This document shows, piece after piece, positions 24,322 through 35,311 of a DNA stretch of 64,000 nucleotides. The stretch covers positions 135,661 to 199,660 of the forward strand of contig CAJNOP010000285.1 of the NCBI GenBank assembly GCA_905250075.1, in the 5' to 3' direction. Below the pieces are notes generated by a model. The model searched no databases and had not been told where the DNA came from. It was given only the letters and a program-made list of their open reading frames with translations. The stretch is from Rotaria sp. Silwood1. Lineage: Eukaryota > Rotifera > Eurotatoria > Philodinida > Philodinidae. Both the position numbers and the translations under genes were made by a program. Position 1 is the stretch's first letter. Each line of letters opens with the position of its first letter.

Positions 24322-24392
24322 GAGGGTGAGGTGTCGGAGTGGGTGTGGGTATTGGTGGACAATCAAAGAAGATACAAACACCCACACACACC
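24322..24392. repeat. TGTGGG-type hairpin
   Basis: A G-rich arm (GAGTGGGTGTGGGT) and a C-rich arm (ACACCCACACACACC) flank a loop containing GGACAATCAAAGAAGATAC. The loop closely matches that of the hairpin at 29594-29655 (TACAATCAAACAAGATAC), showing that these two are copies of one element and not independent G-rich tracts. Confidence 0.7.
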
Positions 24393-24480
24393 TAAAAAGA
24401 ATGGATGTTATGTTGTTTATTAATTTTTCATAATAAAAATCTAACTATTTGTCCAACTTCTTATCTATTCATTCCAGCTT

Positions 24481-24546
24481 GAAGAGTATGAGTGTGATGT
24501 CTAATATTTACTAACATTCATGCCCGGCCACACCCATACCCACACT
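24481..24546. repeat. TGTGGG-type hairpin
   Basis: GAGTATGAGTGTGATGT faces ACACCCATACCCACACT across a ~30-bp loop. Confidence 0.6.
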
Positions 24547-24648
24547 ATATTGTGACAAAGTGTCTTCAACCATGTTTGGCTGTTCTATTTTATGCAGAAA
24601 TAATGACAATAATTTGGTGGTTTTCAAATGTGTTGATATTGATTGGTT

Positions 24649-24703
24649 GTTTGTGTGGATATGAGTGTGGTTGAATACAAGACAGACACCCGTACTCATA
24701 CCC
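24649..24703. repeat. TGTGGG-type hairpin
   Basis: TTGTGTGGATATGAGTGTGG faces ACACCCGTACTCATACCCA across a ~15-bp loop. Confidence 0.6.
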
Positions 24704-24810
24704 AACGCTGATGACGGCTAGACATTTTTTCGTTGAAGGTTTTTGAGCTCGTATTTCTGGATTATTAAAACCATGAAAATTGATAGTAAACCTATGTAAG
24801 CCAGTCAGGA

Positions 24811-24870
24811 CCTGGGTATGACTGTGTGAGTGTTAATGACAACATAAATCAATTCCATACCCGCACCTAC
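24811..24870. repeat. TGTGGG-type hairpin
   Basis: CTGGGTATGACTGTGTGAGTG faces CATACCCGCACC across a loop of ~25 bp containing AATGACAACATAAATCAA. Confidence 0.55.
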
Positions 24871-25045
24871 CACATCGAGAGAGATGCGATGTATGTCCTT
24901 TTGTGGTTGGAACCTGGAACTTGAAACATAGATTGAATTCAACTTTCAAGTTTTACATGTATGAAAGTAAAAAACAAGATAAACTAGAGTGCCATTCAGT
25001 GCTGTGCGCTGGATGAAATGTCGGCTGACTCCAGACTAGATGTTC

Positions 25046-25428
25046 ATTGCTTGGCGGCCATTCGAAAATTTTTCTCTGACTCTCGAGACCTCATGACGGA
25101 CGATTTTAAATCGCACAAGGCGACAATTAATTAAAACATACATGCATTGAATGTCTTAGATATGAATGGTTGGTTCTAGACTGAATCATTCATCACCATA
25201 TAAAGAAACTATCAGCTGTTTATTATTGTTTTTCTGTATGTTTATTTCAATTGCTTGGTCGCCATTCGAAAAAAATTTCTACAAGTTTCAGACTTTATCA
25301 TGAACGATTTTAAGTCGCACAAGTCGATAATTAAAATATGTATGCACTTACTATCCTAGATGTGAATGGTTATCTAAGATTGAATCATTCATAATCATAT
25401 AAGGAAACTATCAGCTGTTAATTATCAG
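25046..25428. repeat. Tandem duplication of a ~185-bp segment
   Basis: The segment 25046-25228 recurs at 25249-25428 in the same orientation, with roughly 80% identity by eye. Shared landmarks are ATTGCTTGG-CGCCATTCGAAAA, GACGATTTTAAxTCGCACAAG, GTGAATGGTT, GAATCATTCAT and AACTATCAGCTGTT. It lies just upstream of the TDP2-like gene and is not obviously coding. Confidence 0.7.
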
Positions 25429-25582
25429 TGTCGCTTTTTTTATATCTCCCGAACGATGCCGAATTTCAAGAAACGGATTTCAGATGTGCACTCGTCATGT
25501 TTTCTGGATCACGCCAAGCTGTTTTTCGACTCAAAATGATGCATGGGAGCTGAGTATGAGTAGTTGACTTGAATCGTGACTC

Positions 25583-25726
25583 ATGCGTCGAGGAGAAGAA
25601 GAAGAAGAATTTATCATGGGAATTAAACGAGTGAAAAGCAATAAGTCGACTCTGCCGGCACTTCGTGCAGTCAGTCGACTTAATAAGAAAAAGAAGACAG
25701 AATTAACTATACAACAGCTGTTTTAG
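25583..25726 (+). CDS. Small 47-codon open frame upstream of TDP2
   Basis: An ATG at 25583 opens a short frame that begins with five Glu codons, has a basic middle (KKKKTE) and ends in LTIQQLF before TAG at 25724-25726. The end loosely recalls a PCNA-interacting (Q-x2-[LIM]-x2-F) motif but lacks the second aromatic residue. It lies about 115 bp before the TDP2 start, so it may be an upstream open frame in the TDP2 leader or a chance frame. Function unknown. Confidence 0.25.
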   Translation: MRRGEEEEEFIMGIKRVKSNKSTLPALRAVSRLNKKKKTELTIQQLF

Positions 25727-25840
25727 CGGCAAGACACAGAATGAAAAGAATACATTCAGGTGAAAGTCACATTTTTTTTCTGATAATTAAATGCGCCTTT
25801 TCTTTTCTTCATTTCAAATATCAGTGCATCAATAGAAGAA

Positions 25841-28800
25841 ATGAATGTAAGCAAAAATGCTGCATCACTACCGATTTTTACCGAAGCCGAATTAAGCATG
25901 AATAAACGTTTCAAATTAATTTCATGGAACATCGATGGACTAGATAGACTTCAACATACACTTGAAGAAAGAACTCGTGGTGTTGTTGCTGTCATACAAC
26001 GGTAAGAGAATATACTCATAATTCAAAGACAATACTAAAACATGTTCATTCATTTTCGTTCTATGTAACATAGAATTCATAACAGAGACTGAAATCGAAT
26101 TGAGTAGAATTGAATGGAAATGCCTTTATTCGTTTTTTGTTCTCTGGATCAGAAATGCATAGGAAAAAAGAAGGAACAAAGATAGAAGTTGAAACATATT
26201 CTTTCACTATCTCGATAATATTAATTAAATTGACTTAGTTATGTTATATGATGATAATCGACTGAAATGAATTACATAGATACAAAAGAAAATACCGATT
26301 AAGAAGTAAAAAAAAGTGTGTTTAATAATTGTAGACAGAAGTGTTGATTGTATAAAGATATCCAAATAATACAGACGCAGATAACAGTTAAAATGTTGTT
26401 TGATAAGTTTAGCACTTCTGTAATCATTATTTGTTTACTACTTCATAACAATCGTTTGTTATGATCAGTTTTGCAGAAAAAAAAATATTTTAAATTTTAA
26501 TAATAGACGTTTATAAAAAAAAGATAAGCAATTTGAAATAACATGAAGATTCTTGAGCGATTTCTACCAATTATTTCCCTTGAATCTGTTTCACCTATTT
26601 TTTTCAAATAAAATTTTCCTTAAAATAGTCTTTTATCACTTTAGTACAAAGTTTTTGACTGATAGTCGTCTTGATCAGTTTTCGCTTGGCCAATGTTCAA
26701 AGTTACATTCCGCTCATAAAAAACCGATCTTTCAATCATCAATTACCATCCATGTTCTCCTATTCATTAATATAGAACTTTTACGAATCGTTTTATTCAA
26801 TAGAAATTTACTTTCTATTGTAATTTTTCTCTAAAAAGAAACAAAATGATGTTTCAATATATATAAATAGATCAAATATACAAAAAACAGAAGTATAAAT
26901 AACTTCCTCAAAAAGAAAATCATCACATATGTAGTATATAACTTGTGTGACAACAGTAACATTTTTTTTGTGAATGCAAGTGGAATCACATCTAAAGGAA
27001 GATTTTCTTATTCGTTTCGGTCTCTGATTCATAGTGGAAATGAATGTATCTTTTATTTTCTAGAGAAAAACCGGATGCTGTCTTTCTTCAAGAAGTTATT
27101 CCAGAATCACTTTTTTTACTGAATAATTCTTTATCGGAATATGATTTCTATACTGGTGAGTGAATTTATATGAAGATTGAGCGAAGTGTTGTCTTTCAGG
27201 TAATATCACAGGCTATTTCGTGGCTATATTAACAAGACGTGATATTCTTAAAGTACAAAGTCACGAAGTGATCCCTTATCCAGGTACACAAATGGATCGA
27301 AATTTACTGATTGTTCATGTAAGCTATTTGAAAATTACTTTCAAATATCAAGTAACAATATTCGATATATTTCAGGTTATCTATGAAGGTTCCATCGAGA
27401 TCGATTTGATGACAAGCCATCACGAAAGTTGCCAACCAGGAGCTGATGAGCGTATCCGACAATTGAAGTTATGCTTCAAAAAAATGGTTGAGACTCCAGC
27501 AAATCGAATTGTTCTCTTTGGTGGTGATTTGAATATGCGTGACAATGAGGTGAGATTTTTCACGTACAGAACATTTTTCTCTTCAAAAATGCAAAAATAA
27601 ATGAGACTACAACTTATCTTTATAGTCAAGCTTTTTTTTTTCTTATTCTAAGACTTTCAAAGGTAATAAGGCGATCAAAGTCCGACACAAATTAATTTTC
27701 ATAGTTCGACCTACTTATCATCGCGGATGTCCTCACTCTATTCCAGTAGATACAAAATGAAATTAGTTTTTTAATTAAACAACCCGATGTATCATTTTGA
27801 ATTCTGAACATTCTTTCAAAAGTTTAGAAACCAAATGGTTTTCGACTAATCATTTGAGGTTTTATTAATTTTGAAAGGTCGTCTTTTCAAGATTTTGTCT
27901 ACGACAAAGAGAAGCAACGCTAAATAAACAATACACCCAATATTTTTTGCATTTCGAAGACGTGACATAAATTGAACCGAGATTTATTTAAAACTTAAAA
28001 ATACAAGTATAATATTTCGAATAATTTTGTGAACGCCAAATGAGTCTACGTGCAATGGAGACTTCACTAATAGTAAACAATAATCGTAAGTTTCAAATTG
28101 ATCAACAAACAGTTATGAGTAAGACATTTGGTTCGAAAGTTTTTCCTTCAAATTCGTTATCATGCATTATCATTAACCATCTTCAATCGCTATACTTTGT
28201 TAGAGAATATAAAACTTATCGAGATATTCTGTCTTCGAATAGAAAACAAACCAACAGATCCAGATCTACAACTTAGAGTGGGTTCGTAATCAAATGACTC
28301 TACAATCGCTCATCATTTCTTTCACCATTTGTCAATTGTGTTTGTTCTTCAAGATTTGCCTTGTTCAAATTTGTTTCCGCAGGATAATAAGTTTCTTGGT
28401 AATATCATCGATCATTTTCTAGTCAAACTTTATTAAGACTGAAATATTTATGTGATACATACGCCTTATATTACTATAGCAACTTGTCAAATCGTTAATA
28501 GTTGTCGATGCTAGTTTATCACTTATCATTATTAGTACCATTAGTCTATTGATATAGTATCACGAATCTAGTAGACTAGTTGAATAATGATACTAATCTA
28601 TTCCGGATAAAATTATGCATTCTTGTACAGTAAGAATACAATCTTGAATCAAATAGATAAAGTACGAGTAGATCACTTTAAGTCAAATTCTTTCGTTGCT
28701 ATAAGAGAATAAAGTATTGATACATCTAATTTTGTTCTTTCGATTCATGATAATTTTTAATTGGACTGAGATATACCGATAGATCCTGTCTGGTTTGAGC

Positions 28801-29198
28801 TTTCTCCATCACTTGTATCTCTGCCAAAATGGAGTATGAAACTTCATCAGTTCCTTAAATGTATGGTCTTTCATCGAAATCAACTAACAGTCATGTTTCT
28901 ATTTTAGCTGGTAAAAGCGGGTGATATTCCGGCTGGTATTTGTGATTTATGGATTGAAATGGGCAAACATCAAGAATATGCCTATACATGGGACATGCAA
29001 CGAAATACAAACCTTGACTTTTCAGCGAATAATTTTCAACCTCGTTGTCGTTTTGATCGATTGTATTTTCGAGCAGCAACGTCACCTATGGTCAAATTTA
29101 AACCAGTAGCTTTCAAACTTGAAGGTCTGGAAATCATTCAATCGATTCAACGTTTCTGTTCGGATCATTGGGCGATTCAAGCTGAATTTGAAGTCTAA
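25841..29198 (+). CDS. TDP2: Tyrosyl-DNA phosphodiesterase 2-like protein
   Basis: Five exons join in frame: 25841-26001, 27064-27155, 27200-27318, 27376-27549 and 28908-29198, giving 278 residues. TDP2 hydrolyses the 5'-phosphotyrosyl bond left when topoisomerase II is trapped on DNA, producing ends ready for end joining. The exonuclease-endonuclease-phosphatase fold signatures are all present: SWNIDGLD (about residues 28-35), FLQEV (E64), TSHHES (about 137-142), GGDLNMRD (D175) and the terminal SDHW (about 267-270), covering the Asn, Glu, Asp and His of the Mg-dependent active site. Human TDP2 is about 360 residues with an N-terminal UBA domain; here only ~22 residues precede the catalytic domain, so the UBA is absent or on an unseen exon. 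An acceptor-like site (TATCAG) lies 16 bp before the ATG, so a 5' leader exon or spliced leader is likely. Introns 1 and 4 (about 1.06 and 1.36 kb) are unusually long beside introns 2 and 3 (44 and 57 bp). Confidence 0.9.
26002..27063 (+). other. TDP2 intron 1 (1,062 bp)
   Basis: GTAAGAG at the start and TTCTAG at the end. AT-rich, with no recognisable gene. Open frames such as 26553-26834 (plus) and 26808-27032 (minus) have no recognisable content. Confidence 0.6.
27550..28907 (+). other. TDP2 intron 4 (1,358 bp)
   Basis: GTGAGA at the start and TTTTAG at the end. No gene or clear repeat is recognised inside; a 78-codon frame at 28040-28276 is unremarkable. Confidence 0.6.
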
Positions 29199-29593
29199 CT
29201 ATCCATCAAGATTAAAAATGAACGATGTGAATGTGAAAAGAGTAGAAAAAAAATGAATATAAAAATTCAATACGTTTTCTGTCATGTTCTTACAAAGAAT
29301 TCATTCTTTCTCGAACTATCATTTCTTTGTTCTTTTTCTCTTGAACAACTTTTATGAAATTAATAAATTGAAATTCCCACTTTTCTGGAATACTAATCAA
29401 AAGATTACACTAAAAAACGTTTCAATGCAATACCGATGAATTTTTTTTCCATATGCATTGATGAATACTCAATATCGTGCAACGTGAAACAATAGTCAGT
29501 TAGCCAGGTGATTAAGAGATCAGATGATTGAATAACACTTAGGATAGTTACTTATGTCATGATGTTGGTTTTTAATGAGAAGGCTGGGAACTT

Positions 29594-29655
29594 GGTTGGC
29601 GTGGGTGTTGATGTACAATCAAACAAGATACACATACGCACCCATACCTACACCC
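29594..29655. repeat. TGTGGG-type hairpin
   Basis: TGGTTGGCGTGGGTGTTGAT faces ACGCACCCATACCTACACCC. The loop TACAATCAAACAAGATACAC matches the loop of the hairpin at 24322-24392. Confidence 0.7.
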
Positions 29656-30300
29656 TTAAGATGTTTTGTAATCGAAGAATTATTACAATCAACTCTCCAA
29701 TATTTTTGCAATCGAACATGTACCAATCAACTACAATCATATGTTACATATTATCCTCTCATGAATATAACAGTAAGGATTCATTTTTTGCAAGTCATTT
29801 TATTAAAAATTCAACAATACAAGAATCTATTGATGAATTAATGATTGAACAATGGAACTTATCTATGGTGTATGAAAGTTATTAGAATGTATGTCAACCG
29901 ATACGCTACAACTTAATTATGCAACGAGAAATGATCTAATTTATATTATGACTATATTGTTCGATTTAGTTGGTGATATGGTGACAATATTAAAATATAT
30001 TGTATCACTATTGGTTAAACTTGTAGGAAGAAATAAAATATTACTAACCCAAGAAACGGCTAAGATGAGTCTTTGATTTGATTACAGTTATGGTGAATAA
30101 ATTAGGCTTTATCATTATTTTGAGAACGAAGATTACTATATATCAATTGTAACCTATACTTTATATTATGAACATTGATACTGCTTCGAATATATTTGTC
30201 ATATTATCCGTCACTCTTCTCGTAGTACATTTTGTTAAGACTATATCAGAGCTAAGATGAATATGTTTGATAAAATGCAAGTATTTCTATGATAACTCGT

Positions 30301-30366
30301 ATGTGGGAATGTGGGTGTAGTCAGGGTGTTAATGTAGATGAATAAAAGACCCACACTCACACTCAT
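30301..30366. repeat. TGTGGG-type hairpin
   Basis: ATGTGGGAATGTGGGTGTAG and AGGGTGTTAATG are followed by GACCCACACTCACACTCAT. Same design as the other copies. Confidence 0.6.
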
Positions 30367-31060
30367 AATACTTATTTTGTGAAAAGATTTCTTTTTCACG
30401 ATATGCTTAATTGCAAATATATCATATTGAAGCAATTAGTATTTTCTCTCTTGAACTATATGAATCAATGTTTCATCATATCTCTGGAAATAATTACTTT
30501 CAATAAAAATAACAACATTCAATTTTACTTCAATTCATCATGAGAACTTTGAACAGTACAATTTGTTTTTAAATTGATTTCCATCACCTTATAGGTTTTT
30601 AGAGATTGCGATTAAGACAAATATTATAACAATTAGTATAGTGAAAAAATAAGTGGTCTAACAACTAAGAGAAATCGAAGACAACAAAGTCATTTTCAAA
30701 ACAATTATCTATACTTCTTTGAATAAATCAATATTAAACTGAAACTTTGTCTTTGAGGCAAACATAATAAGTTTACAAAATAGAAGTACGTATAGATATA
30801 AATCTTCTAATTAAATTCATATTAATGGAAATTCATTAGATATTTAATATGAAATTCAATCTTCTAGCTTAATGTTTGATATTCACTAATGTTAACATTG
30901 CTATAATAACTATATTTATTATTTCGTCAAATGAAGAAAAAAGAATCACTAATGTTAGTACGAATGACATGACCATAATTCGAGCCATCAGGTCCACGAT
31001 ACAATCTCATTGAAAAAAAACTTATGAAAAATACGTATTTTGTAAATTTATTTTACATAC

Positions 31061-31154
31061 CATACGAAGATGATACTTGTGGTTGATGAAAATTATCATT
31101 ATTACCTTCATTATCAGTATCATAATCAATAACAATTTTATTCAAATATAGATT
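31061..31154 (-). CDS. Possible internal exon of an unknown gene
   Basis: On the minus strand TTTTTCTAG (acceptor) is followed by 94 bp open in one frame and then a consensus donor GTATGT. The peptide is acidic and Asn-rich and includes LNKIVIDYDTDNEGN. About 55 bp further on, the minus strand also encodes LYRGPDGSNYGHVIRTN, but I could not join the two with correct phase. No family was recognised. It could be a real exon pair or coincidence. Confidence 0.25.
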
Positions 31155-31432
31155 CTAGAAAAAGCTAGTTAGTTATTATTATATCATTTGTTATTTTGAT
31201 ATCAATTAGAGAGCATATATCAAATGCACTTTCATCTATATTTTTAGATAAAAACTCTAAATACTATTTTTTTTAATATTTAACATGATATTATTGATTC
31301 GTAAGGTTAATCTTGCTTGATGATGCCTTTACAATTAATACCTTTTATTTTCGTTCAAGAATAATCAGATAGAAATTATCTCAAGTTCATTCAAAACAAA
31401 CGTAAAATTCCTACATACTTTGGAAAAGATTT

Positions 31433-31488
31433 GGATGTGAGTGTAGGTGTTCTTTATTTACACTTCATCCATACCCACGCCCATATAC
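31433..31488. repeat. TGTGGG-type hairpin
   Basis: GATGTGAGTGTAGGTGTTCT faces ATCCATACCCACGCCCATA across a ~15-bp loop. Confidence 0.55.
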
Positions 31489-32861
31489 CGTTCTACAATT
31501 AAACATATTAAACATCGTTTATTTTCTTCTAAAATTGTGTGTTATTTTCAAGGAAACAGCTTTTGTAGAAGTCGCACTTTGCACAGCGTGAGACAATCTC
31601 ACATAAAAAGTAAAATTGTGATTGAAGATGCATTAAAGTGACATAAACTAATTAATATTTATACGCCGAAATTTGTCAATGTTAAGTTAAGAAAACTGTT
31701 TCCTCGATCAATGAAGTAATGGAAAAAATACTTTTTTCCAGATGAAGGAGATACGATAAGAAACGGCTGGACCCGTCGAATTTCCACGACCGGATTCGAC
31801 ACTAGTTCATGCATTCATTTTCATATCGATTCTAGTCATTAACTCCAGGCCTTAGGATACGGAAGGAACCTCGTCGTTTCGATAACACAAATTATACTGT
31901 TTCTATAGTCAAGTCATTCTCGTATTCCTTACACTCTTGTTCTTCGAATCGGTTCTCACTCATCATTTTACATGTTTTCATCCGAAAATCAGCGTTTTTT
32001 GGAGTGAATGGAAAGCTTCCGTCCCAAAAAGTGAGCAAATATGATGCTTTCCGTTATAATTAAGTTGAGTTTTATAGTATAAAAGGGTCTCACTTTCGTC
32101 ATAGACTGTTTACTTTTCAAGTAGCTGCTAAATGGGAAGATACGTTTTTTCCTCAAGTAAAATCAGCCTACTCCTTTGATTAGTTTTTCTGTATGTCTCG
32201 GATTTTATGAGAGCTTGATAGATCATTTTCGCCTTGTTCGTTAGTCGAGGTCAGCCTGTCGACAGATTTGAAGTGAAGCTTCTCTGTTGTTATGACCCTC
32301 CGATGATAATAATCAAAGGATTCGTACGGATTGTTTTGTTCGTCCTGGATATTTGTCCTGAAGCAATCATCGTGGAGTGAGAATATTTTTTTTTCGTTCG
32401 ACCGTGTTTCACTGCTATCCAGAACACTTCTCTTACACTCGTAGTGTTTCCGGACAAGTTACTGATGGAAAGTCGGCGGATACAACCAGAAACCAATGAT
32501 CTGAATGAAGATGGGAGTATTTTCTTCTTCTGCATCGCTACACACACCCTCTAGATTCATATTTCAGAGAATCAAGTTGTCGAACGGAGAGAAATCATTC
32601 ATAAGGTTTCATCAACAACGTGATTATTAGTCACAGAACACGTCTTTTAATATAAAAGTTTTAAAAAAGACATCTTGGAGAGTTATCATGTGAAGTACAT
32701 GAATGGAAAATTCTATTAGTAAATCAGACATATTTCTAAGTTAAAATTTTAATACACATTTCTTGTGATGAGACGAATTTTAAGTCTGTATAACTGAATG
32801 GTATGCATTTCCAACTTTTTACTTTTAAAATCTTCTTTTTGAAACGCGTTCAAACATGGTT

Positions 32862-32903
32862 CTGAGTGTAGGTTTTCTTTTCAAGAACACACTTACACCC
32901 ATG
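32862..32903. repeat. TGTGGG-type hairpin
   Basis: TGAGTGTAGGTTTTCTTT faces AAGAACACACTTACACCCA with almost no loop. It is one of the smaller copies. Confidence 0.5.
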
Positions 32904-33037
32904 TTTTCGAGAGTACTCTGAGATTGATCAGTTCGAACCGAAGGAGTCAAAACATCAACTATGAACTACTTCAATCCAGAATATGTTTCATTTATATCTT
33001 CAGGCTTTTCTAATATGTTTTGGAGTTTGAGATTTCA

Positions 33038-35311
33038 TTACGAAATATAAACTTCAGAATGACATAAAACAAAAGCATCATTTATTCTTTGTTCACCAAT
33101 AATCAAGCATATAATTGAGAGAACAAAAATCAGTGTCACACACATGCTATCATATGCAAAAATCATTGATTGACTTTCTTCGACAGAAATATTTGATCTT
33201 CGGCGACCTAAACATATTAGTAAACTGTGTGATGATCGCTGTGTGATGATATATATCAATGTACTGACATGAATATTGATGGTCATGCCTCGATCTAAAT
33301 GTGGTTCCGTATGACAATGGAAGAGCCAAACACCGGGATTCGTCGCTCGAAAACGTATTCTCATGTATCTAAATTTAAAACAAAATCAAAGTCTCTTCTC
33401 AGTAAACTTTCACTCTTGATTCAACGCGAATCTTACCCTCCTTTGGGCAACTGCACTGTATCCTTCACCAAACGCATATTATTTTTCTTGCATGCACCAT
33501 TTTCTTTCGTACATGAACATCGAGCATGTTTGTCACAGTAAACATTGGGATTGTTAGCTTTGATGAGACCAGTTGTTGAATTCAATTGAGCTAGACCGAA
33601 TTCAACAATATGAAAGTAGGAACCGTGTAAATGGAGAGGATGTTGATCATCATCGTGATTGATAAGTAGTAACTCTACAATATTGTTATATTCAGCAGTT
33701 ATGGTATGATAGCATTTTTCACCAGTATCACCGCCCAATAACCGATTGGAACAGGCAAATTTTTTTCGAATACGACGAGCATTATAGAGAACCGGTTTAT
33801 CAATCGATGGATATTTCATACCAATGTAATTGAATGATTCGAAACCAGCTTGTTTATCAGTACGTCCAACAATGGTCAACTGGAGTGTTTTGCGGACGTC
33901 AGGTATTGTTGTTTCATCTAGAAGCTCGCGATCAAGATGATCTGGATGTGTGGTTAAATCCAGAGGAGTCAAACAAATCAAAGACTTGGCACTATTTGGA
34001 CCGTATTGAGTGAAAGGACAATTTAAAATGAGACATGGTTGATTCGTAGTACATTTTCGTGGTTGTGATGTTGGCATGATCGTATCAGTCGTATACTGTA
34101 AGATTGCTCGAGCGTGCCATCGTGGATTGTTGTTTTTATCCATTGTATCGACTCGAATCCAGTAATTGATTGCTCTCTTTTTTGCAACTGTAATTAAAAC
34201 ATCGTATCTTTCTCCAAGACCAATAACTAATTGATCGACTACCATCGGTTCTGCAAATGGTATGCCATCCGACGCGATTACTTTCAATGGATGATCATCA
34301 ATAGAGAATTTCATTGAAAATACACTACCACCATTGATCAGACGTAGACGGTAAACAGCGTTGTTGGATGCCGAATCTACTCTTAGATACTCTAATGGCG
34401 TTGTACTTGATCTGTCATTTTCTGCATGCGGATCAAAATATTGACCACGTCCATTAATAAGAATTGAAGTGACTAATGCTTCAGCTGCTCGTGATCCATC
34501 AACAGCTTCATAAAAATCAATTGTACCCGATGTTTTCAACGATTCCAAACTATTTAGATAGAATTGACCGCTCTCGATGAGCAAATGATGTTGTTCAGTG
34601 GTGTAAAAGTGTTGCCAATCAGTGAGAACCAATACGAATTCACCCTTTTCTTCTTGAGTGATCACTTCTCGCGGATGCACAACAAAACCACCTAATAGCC
34701 CCATAGCTATTTGAGATTGAACATGTGAATGATACCAGAAAGTACCAGTATCCAGTGCAACAAACTCGTGTTGGAAACTGGAACCCGGTAAGATAGATAG
34801 CTGAGTGATTCGTCCAACTCCATCACTCTCTGGTGTATTCACTTGTCGAATACCGTGAAAATGAACGCTAAGTGATTCTGTTGGAAAATCATTGTGAATA
34901 CGTATGCGTACAGTTTGATTCTGATACACATGTAAAACAGGACCCGGTAGAGAATCATTAAAAACGTACACCTAAGAAAACGAGCGAAAACTGTGTCAAA
35001 CATAGCACGTGGAAAACTAAATCAAATGAACATACAAGTTTTGGATAACCATCGGCCGTTATAATTTCATTCATGGGAAATGTTTGGCTAGAGTCTTCAT
35101 AATGATATAATGTACCATTATCAGTGGCAATGACTCGAAAGAGATTTTTATAGAACATCGTCATAGTTCCAGTAGCACGTAGTTCGAAAGAACAGATAGA
35201 CATCGATGCCCTACAAGAGCCATCGTGTCTATATGGATTGAACGGTTCTAATGTATGAGTTCTCTGACATATTATTACTAAAATTACTATAATACTTAAC
35301 GACCAAGCCAT
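33038..35311 (-). CDS. Multicopper oxidase (laccase-like), secreted or membrane-anchored
   Basis: Exons 35311-35036, 34971-33437 and 33368-33038 join in frame through 64- and 68-bp introns to give 713 residues. Multicopper oxidases couple one-electron oxidation of phenols or metal ions to reduction of O2 to water. All four copper motifs are intact: HFHG (about 129-132), WYHSH (171-175), HPLHLHG (about 536-542) and HCHTEPH (621-627). The residue ten after the type-1 Cys is Met, an axial ligand found in many animal and bacterial enzymes. An N-terminal hydrophobic stretch (SLSIIVILVIICQ) is a signal peptide. A hydrophobic segment near the C-terminus (CVTLIFVLSIICLII) suggests a membrane anchor. 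A further 57-bp stretch, 33264-33208, has GT..AG ends and may be a third, in-frame intron; removing it leaves 694 residues. No break was seen. Whether the substrate is phenolic or a metal cannot be read from the sequence. Confidence 0.92.

Larger units (their letters stand above)
29199..33037. other. Intergenic region between TDP2 and the multicopper oxidase
   Basis: Mostly AT-rich unique sequence with four TGTGGG-type hairpins (29594, 30301, 31433 and 32862) and one weak candidate exon on the minus strand (31061-31154). No complete gene is supported. Confidence 0.45.
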
